A DNA stretch of 64,000 nucleotides, taken from assembly GCF_003984625.1 (NCBI RefSeq), contig NZ_RWKH01000004.1:124001-188000 (forward strand). The letters are read 5' to 3'. The notes beneath the pieces are model-generated. The model ran no database searches. It saw only the letters and a program-made list of their open reading frames with translations, and was not told the DNA's origin. The DNA comes from Variovorax sp. DXTD-1. GTDB lineage: Bacteria > Pseudomonadota > Gammaproteobacteria > Burkholderiales > Burkholderiaceae_C. This document shows positions 20,601 to 29,519 of this stretch, in pieces (the first letter of the stretch is position 1; each line of letters begins with the position of its first letter). The translations under genes were made by a program, and so were the position numbers.

Positions 20601-22379
20601 ATGTACCAATACACAGACTTCGATCGCCAGTTCGTCCATCAACGGGCAGCCCAATTCAGAGACCAGCTCGAGCGCTGGCAAAAGGGCCGTCTCCACGAAG
20701 ACGAGTTCCGCCCCCTGCGCCTGCAAAACGGCTGGTACGTGCAGCGCTACGCGCCGATGCTGCGCGTGGCCGTGCCCTACGGCGAGCTTTCGAGCCGCCA
20801 GCTGCGCGTGCTGGCCCGCATTGCCCGCGAGTACGACGAGCCCGAGGCCGAGGTCTACAAGAAGGCGCTGGAAACCCAGGGCCTGCTCGGCACCAAGAAG
20901 CTGCCCACGCACTACGCCCACTTCTCGACGCGGCAGAACGTCCAGTACAACTGGATTCCGCTGGCCAAGTCGGCCGACGTGATGGACCTGCTGGCTTCGG
21001 TCGACATGCACGGCATTCAGACCAGCGGCAATTGCATTCGCAACATCACGAGCGACGAGCGCGCCGGCATTGCGGTCGACGAAATTGCCGACCCGCGCCC
21101 GTTCGCGGAAATCATGCGCCAGTGGAGCACGCTGCACCCCGAGTTCGCGTTCCTGCCGCGCAAGTTCAAGATTGCCATTACCGGCGCCACCGAAGACCGC
21201 GCCGCCACAGGCTGGCATGACGTGGGTCTGCACGTGGTGAAGAACGAGGCGGGGGAAATCGGCTTTCGCGTGCAGGTGGGCGGTGGCATGGGTCGCACGC
21301 CCATCATCGGCACTGTGCTGCGCGAGTTCCTGCCCTGGCAGCAGATCATGAATTACCTCGAAGCGGTGATTCGTGTCTACAACCGCTACGGCCGCCGCGA
21401 CAACATCTACAAGGCGCGCATCAAGATCCTGGTGAAGGCCGAAGGCCAGCGCTACATCGACGACGTGGAAGCCGAGTACAAGCAGATCCTCGAGCACGAC
21501 GGCGCGCCGCACACCATCACGCAGGAAGAGTACGACCGCGTGGCCGCCTCCTTCGTGCCGCCGACGCTCGCCACCCGCGTGCTGCAAAGCGCCGAGAAGA
21601 CCGACGCCGAGCTGCGCGCCCACGCCGCGGACGACGTTCAGTTCGCCCGCTGGCTGGCCCGCAATGTGGCCCCGCACAAGAACCCCGCGCTGCGCGCCGT
21701 CACCTTGTCGTTCAAGCGCCTGAAGCAGGCGCCCGGCGATGCCTCGGCCGACCAGCTCGATACGCTCGCCGTGCTGGCCGACCGCTTCTCGGCCGGCGAA
21801 GCCCGCGTGACGCACGACCAGAACATCGTGCTGCCCTGGGTGCATGCCGAAGACCTGCATGCGCTGTGGCTCGCCGCCCGCGCGGCCGGCTTTGCCAGCG
21901 CCAACGTGCACCTGCTCACCGACATGATCGCCTGCCCCGGCGGCGACTTCTGCGCGCTGGCCAATGCGCGCTCCATTCCCATTGCCGAAGCCATTACCGA
22001 GCGTTATCAGGACCTCGACGAGCTCGACGACCTGGGCGAGATCGACCTGCACATCAGCGGCTGCATCAACTCGTGCGGCCACCACCACAGCGGCCACATC
22101 GGCATCCTGGGCGTCGACAAGGACGGCAAGGAGTGGTACCAGGTCAGCCTCGGCGGCTCCGACGGCTCCGCGCTCAGCGGTGCGCCGCAGGCCGGCAAGG
22201 CCGTGGGTCCCTCGTTCTCGGCGGCCGAAGTGCCTGGCGTGATCGAGGCCGTGCTTACCACCTACCGCGACACCCGCGAAGGCGGTGAGACCTTCATCGA
22301 CACCCTGCGCCGCGTCGGCCACGACCCGTTCAAGGCCGCGACCAACGGTGCGCGGTTCAAGGTGGAGGAAGCAGCATGA
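20601..22379 (+). CDS. cysI: Sulfite reductase hemoprotein (nitrite/sulfite reductase family)
   Basis: The enzyme reduces sulfite to sulfide with six electrons in cysteine synthesis. The 592-residue protein has the duplicated ferredoxin-like and siroheme-binding halves. HFSTRQNVQYNWI and TSGNCIRNITSDE are in the first half. In the second half the 4Fe-4S/siroheme cysteines are seen as ACPGGDFC and SGCINSCGHH. It follows the pattern of the single-polypeptide hemoproteins of beta-proteobacteria, with no CysJ flavoprotein nearby, so another electron donor is probable. The ferredoxin and ferredoxin reductase at 25.8-27.2 kb are candidates. Its TGA overlaps the next ATG. Confidence 0.93.
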   Translation: MYQYTDFDRQFVHQRAAQFRDQLERWQKGRLHEDEFRPLRLQNGWYVQRYAPMLRVAVPYGELSSRQLRVLARIAREYDEPEAEVYKKALETQGLLGTKKLPTHYAHFSTRQNVQYNWIPLAKSADVMDLLASVDMHGIQTSGNCIRNITSDERAGIAVDEIADPRPFAEIMRQWSTLHPEFAFLPRKFKIAITGATEDRAATGWHDVGLHVVKNEAGEIGFRVQVGGGMGRTPIIGTVLREFLPWQQIMNYLEAVIRVYNRYGRRDNIYKARIKILVKAEGQRYIDDVEAEYKQILEHDGAPHTITQEEYDRVAASFVPPTLATRVLQSAEKTDAELRAHAADDVQFARWLARNVAPHKNPALRAVTLSFKRLKQAPGDASADQLDTLAVLADRFSAGEARVTHDQNIVLPWVHAEDLHALWLAARAAGFASANVHLLTDMIACPGGDFCALANARSIPIAEAITERYQDLDELDDLGEIDLHISGCINSCGHHHSGHIGILGVDKDGKEWYQVSLGGSDGSALSGAPQAGKAVGPSFSAAEVPGVIEAVLTTYRDTREGGETFIDTLRRVGHDPFKAATNGARFKVEEAA

Positions 22380-22771
22380 ACCGCAAGCTGAACATCCTGG
22401 CCGCCGAAGAACACATCGATGACGGCGACCCGAAGGTCCTGCAGCTGCCGAACGACGCCGATCCGCTCGCCATCGAGGTGTGCCTGGAAGACATCGAACG
22501 CATCGACCTGAACTTTCCGAAGTTCACCGACGGCCGCGCCTACAGCCAGGCCTTTCTGCTGCGCCGCCGCCTGGGTTTCAAGGGCGACATCCGCGCCACC
22601 GGCGACGTGCTGATCGACCAGCTGGTGCAGATGGAACGCACCGGTTTTTCGAGCGCCGTGCTGAAAGAAGGCGTGGACGCCTCCGACGCGCAGCGCCAGT
22701 TCGACCGCTTTGCCGCCTTCTACCAGGGCGACGCGGTGCAGCCGGCGCCGCACTTTGCGGCCAGCAACTGA
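22376..22771 (+). CDS. DUF934 family protein
   Basis: This 131-residue protein belongs to the DUF934 family, almost always encoded between cysI and cysH in proteobacteria. Visible family marks are the acidic LEDIERIDLNFPKFTDGRAYSQ stretch near residue 43, and LLRRRLGFKGDIRATGDVLIDQ, a segment with Arg and Gly typical of the family core. Its biochemical role is not established; an accessory role for sulfite reductase is a reasonable inference from the strict gene order. It starts within the cysI stop codon (ATGA) and is followed by cysH after 21 bases. Confidence 0.88.
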   Translation: MNRKLNILAAEEHIDDGDPKVLQLPNDADPLAIEVCLEDIERIDLNFPKFTDGRAYSQAFLLRRRLGFKGDIRATGDVLIDQLVQMERTGFSSAVLKEGVDASDAQRQFDRFAAFYQGDAVQPAPHFAASN

Positions 22772-22792
22772 GTCCGCACAGGAAACTTCGAC

Positions 22793-23425
22793 ATGAGCAT
22801 TGCCACGGACATCGACTTCGCACGCATCAACGCCGAGCTCGGCCGCAACGCGGAGGGCCTGGTGGACTGGGCAATCGGCCTGGGCCAGAGCGCGATCGTC
22901 ACCACCAATTTCCGCCCTTTCGAAGCCGTGATCCTGCACATGGTCACGCGCGCAAAGCGGGATGTTCCGGTGGTCTGGATGGACAACGGCTACAACACCG
23001 AGGCCACCTACCGCTTTGCCGACGAGGTGACCAAGCAGCTGGGCCTGGACTTGCATATCTACCTGCCGCGCCGCTCGCGTGCGCATCGCGAAGCGGTGGA
23101 GGGCCCGACGCCGGCGCTCGACGATCCACGCCATGCCGCGTTCACCGAGGAGGTGAAGCTGGAGCCCTTTGCCCGCGCGTTGCGCGAGACGGCGCCGAAG
23201 GTCTGGTTCACCGCGCTTCGGGCCACCGACACGGCCGTGCGCGCGCAGATGGACCCGGTCAGCGTCAACCCCGATGGCCTGATCAAGGTCGCGCCGCTGC
23301 TGCACTGGTCGTCCAAGGATTTGTACGAGTACTGCGAAGCGCATGGCCTGCCCAACAACTTCGACTACGTGGACCCGACCAAGGGCGAAGACAACCGCGA
23401 GTGCGGCTTGCATCTGTCGCACTGA
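22793..23425 (+). CDS. cysH: Phosphoadenylyl-sulfate (PAPS) reductase family protein CysH
   Basis: CysH releases sulfite from activated sulfate with thioredoxin or glutaredoxin. The 210-residue protein has the PP-loop-like start IVTTNFRPFEAVILHM, the VVWMDNGYNTEATYRFADEV motif and the C-terminal catalytic Cys in ECGLHLSH. The paired CC and C-x-x-C cysteines of 4Fe-4S APS reductases are absent; the ECGLH cysteine is the only one visible in the relevant regions. By motif it is therefore of the cluster-free PAPS type, yet no cysC kinase is in this cluster. It is shorter than the 244 residues of E. coli CysH because the segment before ECGLH is compressed. Confidence 0.88.
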   Translation: MSIATDIDFARINAELGRNAEGLVDWAIGLGQSAIVTTNFRPFEAVILHMVTRAKRDVPVVWMDNGYNTEATYRFADEVTKQLGLDLHIYLPRRSRAHREAVEGPTPALDDPRHAAFTEEVKLEPFARALRETAPKVWFTALRATDTAVRAQMDPVSVNPDGLIKVAPLLHWSSKDLYEYCEAHGLPNNFDYVDPTKGEDNRECGLHLSH

Positions 23426-23457
23426 ACGATCGATCTCCGCCTCCAGGACCCCATCCG

Positions 23458-24411
23458 ATGAACGCCCGTACCGAAGCCGACCTGCTGCAGCCGCCCATGC
23501 ATTCACCCGCGAACCTGTCCAACACGCACCTCGACGCGCTGGAAGAAGAAACCATCTTCATCCTGCGCGAAGTCGCGGCCGCCTTCGAACGCCCCACCCT
23601 GCTGTTCTCGGGCGGCAAGGATTCGCTGGTGCTGCTGAAATGCGCCGAAAAGGCTTTCGGCGTCGGCCGCATTCCTTACCCGCTGCTGATGATCGACACG
23701 GGCCACAACTTCCCCGAAGTCACGGCCTATCGCGACCAGCGCGCAAAAGAGCTGGGCGCCGAGCTCATCGTGCGCAGCGTCGAGGACTCGATGGCGCGCG
23801 GCACCGTGCGCCTGGCGCATCCGGGCGAATCGCGCAATGCGCACCAGTCGGTCACGCTGCTCGAAGCCATTGAAGAATTCCGCTTCGACGCGCTGATTGG
23901 CGGCGCCCGCCGCGACGAGGAAAAGGCGCGCGCCAAGGAGCGCATCTTTTCGCACCGCGATTCCTTCGGCCAATGGCAACCCAAGGACCAGCGCCCCGAA
24001 CTGTGGACGCTGTTCAACACGCGCCTCGCACCGGGCGAGCACTTCCGTGTGTTCCCGATTTCGAACTGGACCGAGCTCGACGTGTGGCAATACATCGAGC
24101 GCGAGCACGTCGGCTTGCCGTCGATCTACTACACGCACAAGCGCGAAGTGGTCGAGCGCCGCGGCCTGCTGGTGCCGGTGACCGAACTCACCCCGCCGCG
24201 CGACGGCGAAACGGTGCGGGTGCGCGACGTGCGCTTTCGCACCGTGGGCGACATCACGACCACCTGCCCGGTCGAGAGCCTCGCAGCCGATGCGGGCGAC
24301 GTGGTGCTCGAAACGCTGTCGGTCGAAGTCAGCGAACGCGGCGCCACGCGCATGGACGACATGACCTCCGAAGCATCCATGGAAAAACGAAAGAAAGACG
24401 GTTACTTCTGA
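23458..24411 (+). CDS. cysD: Sulfate adenylyltransferase subunit 2
   Basis: CysD joins sulfate and ATP to form APS, driven by GTP hydrolysis in CysN. The 317-residue protein shows the PP-loop LFSGGKDSLVLLKCAEKAF near residues 44-62, LLMIDTGHNFPE, the GGARRDEEKARAKERIFSHR segment and the FPISNWTELDVW motif. These are all typical of the ATP sulfurylase small subunit. It starts 33 bases after cysH. Its TGA overlaps the ATG of cysN by one base (TGATG), consistent with translational coupling of the heterodimer. Confidence 0.96.
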   Translation: MNARTEADLLQPPMHSPANLSNTHLDALEEETIFILREVAAAFERPTLLFSGGKDSLVLLKCAEKAFGVGRIPYPLLMIDTGHNFPEVTAYRDQRAKELGAELIVRSVEDSMARGTVRLAHPGESRNAHQSVTLLEAIEEFRFDALIGGARRDEEKARAKERIFSHRDSFGQWQPKDQRPELWTLFNTRLAPGEHFRVFPISNWTELDVWQYIEREHVGLPSIYYTHKREVVERRGLLVPVTELTPPRDGETVRVRDVRFRTVGDITTTCPVESLAADAGDVVLETLSVEVSERGATRMDDMTSEASMEKRKKDGYF

Positions 24412-25751
24412 TGAGCGCGACGACCACTGCAAACCCCGCTACCGCCGAAATCCACGGCGACACCGGCACCGCCCTGCGCTTCATCACCTGCGGTTCGGTC
24501 GACGACGGCAAGAGCACGCTCATCGGCCGCCTGCTGGTCGACAGCAAGACCGTGCTGCAAGACCAGCTGGCGGGCGTGCAGCGCGGCGGCGAAACCGATC
24601 TGGCCCTGCTCACCGACGGCCTCTCGGCCGAGCGCGAACAGGGCATCACGATCGACGTGGCCTACCGCTACTTCTCGACCGCCAAGCGCAAGTTCATCAT
24701 CGGCGACGCGCCGGGCCATGAGCAGTACACGCGCAACATGGTCACCGCCGCCTCGGCCGCCGATGCCGCCGTGGTGCTGGTCGATGCCACCAAGCTGGCG
24801 TGGGCCGCCGAGGTGGAAGACGGCACCGTGGTCAAGCGCGAGCTGCTGCCGCAAACCCGCCGCCACACGCTGCTGACCCACTTGCTGCGCGTGCAGTCGA
24901 TCGTGTTCGCGGTCAACAAGCTCGACGCCATCGATGATGCCGGCCTGGCCTTCGAACGCATTTCGACCGCGCTGAACGCCTTTGCCGAAGCGGCCGGCGT
25001 GCAGGTGGCCGCCATCGTGCCGATCTCGGCCCTCAAGGGCTGGAACGTGGCCACGCGCCATGCCGACTGGGTGGGTTACGAAGGCCCCAGCCTGCTCGAG
25101 CTGCTCGAGGAACTGCCGGTTACCGTGCAGGACGAGGCCGTGCCCTTCGCCTTCCCGGTGCAGTGGGTCGAAAAATTCCCTTCTTCGGCCGACACCTCGC
25201 AGGGCCGCCGCGTGTTCTGGGGCCGCGTAGCCTCGGGCCATGTGGAACCCGGCCAGCGCGTGACCGTGCTGCCGAGCAACCAGACCGCCACCGTCGCCCA
25301 GGTGCTGAGCCACACGCGCCAGCCGAAGGTGGTTCATGCGGGCCACAGCGCCGGCATCGTGCTCGACCGTGAAGTGGATGTGTCGCGTGGCGACTGGCTG
25401 CTGGCGCCCGGGGCCTTCGAGCCGGTGCGCGAAATCACCGCCACCGTGGCCTGGCTCGACGACGAGCCGCTGGTTGCGGGCCGCGTGTATTGGGCGCTGC
25501 AGGGCCATCGCTGGGTGAAAGCCAAGGTGGCGCGCATCGTCGATCGCGTGAACATCACCACGCTCGAATCCGAGCCCGCGACGCAGCTGGAGGCCAATTC
25601 GATCGGCGACGTGGTGCTTGCGCTGCAGCAGCCGCTGGCCGTTCTGCCCTTCACGCAATCGCGGGCATTGGGCTCGCTGGTGCTGGTCGATACAGCCACC
25701 CACAAGACCGCTGCTGCCGTGCTCGTGCAGCCTGCCGCCGCAAAGGCCTAA
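24411..25751 (+). CDS. cysN: Sulfate adenylyltransferase subunit 1 (GTPase)
   Basis: CysN is an EF-Tu-like GTPase that couples GTP hydrolysis to APS synthesis by CysD. The 446-residue protein has P-loop GSVDDGKSTLIGRLL near residue 29, the switch I region REQGITIDVAYRYF, GDAPGHEQYTRNM (DxxG), and NKLD for guanine specificity. Two beta-barrel domains follow. It ends without the C-terminal APS kinase domain found in CysNC fusions, so PAPS formation would need a separate cysC elsewhere. It is the last gene of the cys cluster, 42 bases before fdxA. Confidence 0.95.
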   Translation: MSATTTANPATAEIHGDTGTALRFITCGSVDDGKSTLIGRLLVDSKTVLQDQLAGVQRGGETDLALLTDGLSAEREQGITIDVAYRYFSTAKRKFIIGDAPGHEQYTRNMVTAASAADAAVVLVDATKLAWAAEVEDGTVVKRELLPQTRRHTLLTHLLRVQSIVFAVNKLDAIDDAGLAFERISTALNAFAEAAGVQVAAIVPISALKGWNVATRHADWVGYEGPSLLELLEELPVTVQDEAVPFAFPVQWVEKFPSSADTSQGRRVFWGRVASGHVEPGQRVTVLPSNQTATVAQVLSHTRQPKVVHAGHSAGIVLDREVDVSRGDWLLAPGAFEPVREITATVAWLDDEPLVAGRVYWALQGHRWVKAKVARIVDRVNITTLESEPATQLEANSIGDVVLALQQPLAVLPFTQSRALGSLVLVDTATHKTAAAVLVQPAAAKA

Positions 25752-25793
25752 AATCTGGGGTTTTCCCGACCTCACACTGACGCTAAAAGACAA

Positions 25794-26123
25794 ATGACCC
25801 ACGTCGTCTCTGAAGCCTGCATCCGCTGCAAATACACCGACTGCGTGGACGTATGCCCCGTGGATTGCTTCCGCGAAGGTCCCAACATGCTGGTGATCGA
25901 CCCGGACGAGTGCATCGATTGCGCGGTCTGCATCCCCGAATGCCCGGTCAATGCGATCTACGCCGAGGAAGACCTCCCGGCCAACCAGATCGCCTTCATC
26001 AAGCTCAACGCCGAGCTCGCGCTGGCCGACGGCTGGAAGAGCATCACCAAGCGCAAGCCGGCCCTGCCCGACGCCGAAGAGTGGAAAGACAAGACCGACA
26101 AGGTCGGCGAACTGGTCCGTTGA
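25794..26123 (+). CDS. fdxA: Seven-iron ferredoxin FdxA
   Basis: This is a 109-residue electron carrier of the Azotobacter FdI type. The N-terminal cluster-binding cysteines read [20 protein letters not shown] with the following [18 protein letters not shown], giving one 3Fe-4S and one 4Fe-4S cluster. A C-terminal extension with [17 protein letters not shown] completes the family shape. It is directly followed, with overlap, by its probable reductase. Placement after the cys genes allows a role as electron donor to CysI, although fdxA is common elsewhere and that link is inference. Confidence 0.95.
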   Translation: MTHVVSEACIRCKYTDCVDVCPVDCFREGPNMLVIDPDECIDCAVCIPECPVNAIYAEEDLPANQIAFIKLNAELALADGWKSITKRKPALPDAEEWKDKTDKVGELVR

Positions 26124-27160
26124 ACCCCGAAGGCCGAGCCCCCATCGAAACCGACGCGCTCATCATCGGCGCCGGTCCGGTCGGGCTGTTCCAGGCCTTC
26201 CAGCTCGGCCTGCTCGAGATTTCCTGCCACATCGTCGATGCGCTGCCCGCCGCGGGCGGCCAGTGCGTGGCCCTCTACGGCGACAAGCCGATCTACGACA
26301 TTCCGGGTACGCCGGCTACCAGCGGGCGCGATCTTGCGCAATCGCTGCTGCAGCAGGTTACGCCGTTCAAGCCGCAGTTCCACTTCGGCGAGCAGGTCGC
26401 CACCCTCGCCCGCCAGGCCGATGATCGCTTGCTGCTGACAACGTCGGCGGGCAAGGCTTTCCTGGCCAAGACCGTGTTCATCGCCGCTGGCGTCGGTGCC
26501 TTCGTGCCCAAGCGAATTGCCATCGAAGGCACTGCGCAGTTCGAAGGCAGCTCGCTTTTCTACCACCCCGATTCGCTGGACCGCTTTGCCGGACAGACGG
26601 TGGTGGTGAACGGCGGCGACGACGTCGCGCTGGAAACCGCCATTGCGCTCACGGGTATTGCCAAACAGGTCACGCTGGTGCACCGGCGCGACGGCTTCCA
26701 GGCCGACGAAGGCCTCGTCGCTTCGATGCGCGCGCTGGTCGCCGAAGGCAAGCTGGCGTTCAAGGTGGGCCAGCCCATTGCCTTCGACGGCAAGCAACTC
26801 CAGATCACCACGCCTGACGCGACCACGGTCGATCTACCGCTCGACGCACTGATCGCCTGCCTTGGCATTTCGCCCCGCCTCGGCCCCATTGCCGATTGGG
26901 GCCTGGAGCTCGAACGCAAGCAGGTGCCGGTCGACACCGAGAAGTACGAAACCCGCGAACGCGGCGTGTTCGCGGTGGGCGACGTCAACACCTATCCGGG
27001 CAAGAAGAAGCTCATCGTCTGCGGCTTCCACGAGGCCACGCTGGCCGCCTGGGGTGCCACCGCCATCGTGTTCCCCGGCAAGGCCGTGCCGCTGCAGTAC
27101 ACGACCACCAGCACGCGGCTGCACGAGCTGCTGGGCGTGGCTGGCACTGCTTCCCCCTAG
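26120..27160 (+). CDS. Ferredoxin--NADP+ reductase, thioredoxin-reductase-like type
   Basis: This 346-residue FAD/NAD(P)H flavoprotein is of the compact class that reduces ferredoxins in many proteobacteria and Gram-positives. The FAD motif is [14 protein letters not shown] near residue 13, then [13 protein letters not shown](P)H binding is in [14 protein letters not shown], and [20 protein letters not shown] is the second FAD-contact region. The redox-active CxxC of true thioredoxin reductase is absent. The start is a TTG that overlaps the fdxA stop (TTGA), the only start giving a natural N-terminus. The stop overlaps that of the convergent aminotransferase in CTAG. Confidence 0.88.
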   Translation: MNPEGRAPIETDALIIGAGPVGLFQAFQLGLLEISCHIVDALPAAGGQCVALYGDKPIYDIPGTPATSGRDLAQSLLQQVTPFKPQFHFGEQVATLARQADDRLLLTTSAGKAFLAKTVFIAAGVGAFVPKRIAIEGTAQFEGSSLFYHPDSLDRFAGQTVVVNGGDDVALETAIALTGIAKQVTLVHRRDGFQADEGLVASMRALVAEGKLAFKVGQPIAFDGKQLQITTPDATTVDLPLDALIACLGISPRLGPIADWGLELERKQVPVDTEKYETRERGVFAVGDVNTYPGKKKLIVCGFHEATLAAWGATAIVFPGKAVPLQYTTTSTRLHELLGVAGTASP

Positions 27161-28464
27161 GCAGCAAAGCCAGGCAGCAAAGCCCGGTATTCGTCGATGA
27201 AGCTGCCGATGGCGGCGACGAAGTGGTCGATGTCCGCGTCCGGCAAGGGCAGCGACAGCACCACGAAACCCCGCGGCGAGGCGTAGATGCCCTGGCTCAG
27301 CAGGTGGAAGAACAGCAGTTGGCGGACTCGTCCATCCACCGCCGCCAGATCATCCACACGCCGCACTTCCCCTCGGAGGAAATGCGCATTCATCAGCGAG
27401 CCCACGCCGGTGAATTGCATGGCCACGCCCTCCTTCGCGCACAGCGCATTGAGCCGCGCACGCATCGCCTCACCGCGCTCGGCCAGCGCGCCGGCCGCCT
27501 CGGGCGTGAAGAGTTTCGTGAGGCCGGCATACCCGGCCGCCATGGTCATCACGTTGTTGTTGAAGGTGCCCGAATGGGAGAGCGAGCCCGTGCGCGGGTC
27601 GAACTGCGCCATCACATCCGCACGCCCGCCGAAAGCGCCGAACGACATGCCGCCGCCGATGTACTTGCCAAGTGTGGTGAGATCAGACCGGATGCCCAGC
27701 TTGTTAGCGAGGCCGTTCGGCGCAAGGCGCGAGGTCATGACCTCGTCGAAGATCAGCAGCGCGCCGACCTTCGTCGCGCCATCGCGGAGTGCCTGAAGGA
27801 AGTCGAGGCGCCCCGGAATGCAGCCGCTCGCACCCTGCATCGGCTCGACCAGAATGGCGGCGATCTCCGGCCCATGCTTGGCGATCTGCTCGCTCGCTGC
27901 CTGCGCGTCGTTGTAGGGCAGCACCAGGAAGTCGAACGGCACGGTCGTCGGCAAGGGCTTGGCACCGAAACCGAGCACGCCACCGTGATAGCTGCCCGAA
28001 AACACCACGATCTTTCGCCTTCCCGTGAAGTGCAGTGCGGCCGTGAGTGCCATCAGGTTCGCCTCGGTGCCCGAGTTGGTGAAGCGCAACTGCTCGATCT
28101 GCGGAAAGCGCTCGCAGATGGTCTTTGCAAGCCGCCCTTCGAGCAGGTTGTGACCCGTGAGGTTGATGCCGCCCTGCATCGCCTCTATGACGGCATCGCG
28201 GATCTCGGGCGCCGAGTGGCCGTAGACGCCGGCCGTGTACTCGGCGATGAAGTCCGCATAGCGGTGACCGTCGGCATCCCAGAGCGCGGCGCCCTCGCCC
28301 TTGGCGATGGTGAGCGGAAACGGCGGGTAGAAGAGCACCGAGCGGCTGTTGGCGCCGGGCATGTAGCGCGCCTGCTCCTCGAACTGTCGCCGGCTCGCGG
28401 GGTTGCCGTCGGTGAAGCGTCGATGCGCCTCGGCAAGGGCTTGGTCGATTGCGGCGTCGGTCAT
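27157..28464 (-). CDS. (S)-beta-phenylalanine / beta-amino-acid aminotransferase (class III, PLP)
   Basis: This fold-type I transaminase of 435 residues is nearly identical, as I recall it, to the Variovorax paradoxus beta-phenylalanine aminotransferase, which moves the amino group of aromatic beta-amino acids to 2-oxoglutarate or pyruvate. The PLP Lys267 in TLGKYIGGG and the substrate-carboxylate Arg41 in GANSRSVLF fall at the numbers known for that enzyme. IFDEVMTSRL holds the PLP-ring Asp. Generic annotation would call it glutamate-1-semialdehyde aminotransferase-like, but the active-site region matches the beta-amino-acid enzyme. A divergent TetR gene and a strong operator-like repeat suggest induction. 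Confidence 0.93.
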   Translation of the reverse strand: MTDAAIDQALAEAHRRFTDGNPASRRQFEEQARYMPGANSRSVLFYPPFPLTIAKGEGAALWDADGHRYADFIAEYTAGVYGHSAPEIRDAVIEAMQGGINLTGHNLLEGRLAKTICERFPQIEQLRFTNSGTEANLMALTAALHFTGRRKIVVFSGSYHGGVLGFGAKPLPTTVPFDFLVLPYNDAQAASEQIAKHGPEIAAILVEPMQGASGCIPGRLDFLQALRDGATKVGALLIFDEVMTSRLAPNGLANKLGIRSDLTTLGKYIGGGMSFGAFGGRADVMAQFDPRTGSLSHSGTFNNNVMTMAAGYAGLTKLFTPEAAGALAERGEAMRARLNALCAKEGVAMQFTGVGSLMNAHFLRGEVRRVDDLAAVDGRVRQLLFFHLLSQGIYASPRGFVVLSLPLPDADIDHFVAAIGSFIDEYRALLPGFAA

Positions 28465-28505
28465 GGCTGGTCCTTCGAAAGTGGGATGGCAGGCTCTCGC
28501 CTCCG

Positions 28506-28530
28506 ATTAATTGATCAGTGCTCAATTAAT
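28506..28530. promoter_or_regulatory. 9+9 inverted repeat, candidate TetR operator
   Basis: ATTAATTGA (28506-28514) and TCAATTAAT (28522-28530) are perfect inverted arms separated by seven bases. They lie 42 bases from the aminotransferase start and 33 from the TetR start, in a very AT-rich divergent promoter. This is a strong candidate for the binding site of the adjacent regulator. Confidence 0.6.
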
Positions 28531-28562
28531 ATTATTTATACAATCAATTTAACCGCCGCACA

Positions 28563-29309
28563 ATGCCAGCATCCATGAAAAAAACCGCCTCCGAGCCCAA
28601 ACCCAAGACCGCCGGCCGGCCCGCCGGCGGCGGCGCGCTGTCGAAGCGGCGCATTGCCGAGGCCGCGCTGGCGCACATCGACGAGTTTGGCCTTGGCGCT
28701 TTCAGCATGCGCGAGATCGCGGCGCGGCTGGGCGTCTATCCGGCCACGGTGCACTGGCATGTGAGCACGCGCGAGGCGCTGCTCGCTGAAGTGGCCGCCA
28801 TGGTGATGGCCGATGTCACGCCGCCGCCCGCCAAGCAGGCCTGGCAGGAATGGATCGCGCAGCTGTTCCGCCGCTGCCGCGCCGCGGTGCGCCGCCACCC
28901 GAACGTGGCGCAGCTGCTGGGTGCGCAGCTGGTGTCGAACGGCAGCCTGCCCATCGAGCTGGTGGAAGGCGTGCTCGCGGCCCTGGTCGAGGCCGGGTTC
29001 GAGGGACAGCCGCTGCTGGAGGCCTACAACTGCGTGATCGCGGCCATGCTCGGCTTCGTGACGATGGAGTTCTCCCCCCTGCCCTCGGACAACACCCAGG
29101 CCTGGGCCGAAGAGCTGCGCGAGCGCGTCCACACCATTCGCCCGCTCGATCACCCGGTGCTCACGCGCAACCTGCCGCTGCTGGCCAACCAGGCCTTCAT
29201 CGTGCGCTGGGACAACGGCAGCACCGTGCCGCTGGACAGCAGCTTCGAGCGCCATATCCAGATCGTCGTCGATGGTTTGGAAGCTTTCGCGCGCAGGCTC
29301 GTACAATAG
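28563..29309 (+). CDS. TetR/AcrR-family transcriptional regulator
   Basis: This is a 248-residue repressor-type protein. A basic, Lys/Pro-rich tail is followed by the TetR helix-turn-helix: IAEAALAHIDEFGLGAFSMREIAARLGVYPATVHWHVSTREALLAEV (residues about 31-77, with the recognition helix at YPATVHWHV). The C-terminal part resembles the tetracycline-repressor-like ligand domain. It is divergent from the beta-amino-acid aminotransferase and is therefore its probable regulator; the inducer might be a beta-amino or beta-keto acid. An alternative start is the ATG at 28575. The thiamine riboswitch begins only 28 bases after its stop. Confidence 0.88.
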   Translation: MPASMKKTASEPKPKTAGRPAGGGALSKRRIAEAALAHIDEFGLGAFSMREIAARLGVYPATVHWHVSTREALLAEVAAMVMADVTPPPAKQAWQEWIAQLFRRCRAAVRRHPNVAQLLGAQLVSNGSLPIELVEGVLAALVEAGFEGQPLLEAYNCVIAAMLGFVTMEFSPLPSDNTQAWAEELRERVHTIRPLDHPVLTRNLPLLANQAFIVRWDNGSTVPLDSSFERHIQIVVDGLEAFARRLVQ

Positions 29310-29336
29310 TTTCCGCTTTGCGCCACGGCGCGGAGC

Positions 29337-29433
29337 ACCACCGCTAGGGGTGTCGAACCGGAATCCGTTCCGGGGCTGACTGAGAGAGTCCCTTTGAACC
29401 TGACTGAGGTAATCCTCGCGCAGGGAAGCTGGT
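29337..29433 (+). ncRNA. TPP (thiamine pyrophosphate) riboswitch
   Basis: The leader matches the THI element. AGGGGTGT opens the core, CTGACTGAGA is the pyrimidine-sensing arm, CCCTTTGAACCTGA is the highly conserved junction, and CGCAGGGAAGC closes it. ACCA (29337-29340) and TGGT (29430-29433) can pair to form the base of P1. It precedes cytX by 86 bases and should shut off expression when TPP is plentiful, by hiding the ribosome site or by termination. The choice between these cannot be settled by eye. Confidence 0.95.
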
Positions 29434-29519
29434 CCGGCGGCCTGTCGCGTTGTCTCGCGCGATGGCTCCGCCGCCGGAGCCTCGCCCACCTGCCAAACCT
29501 TTTGCATTGGAGCAACTGG

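Noticed and set aside
20589..22322. 577-codon minus-strand frame opposite cysI
   Set aside because: It covers the conserved cysI gene, has shadow-like composition and lacks a ribosome site.
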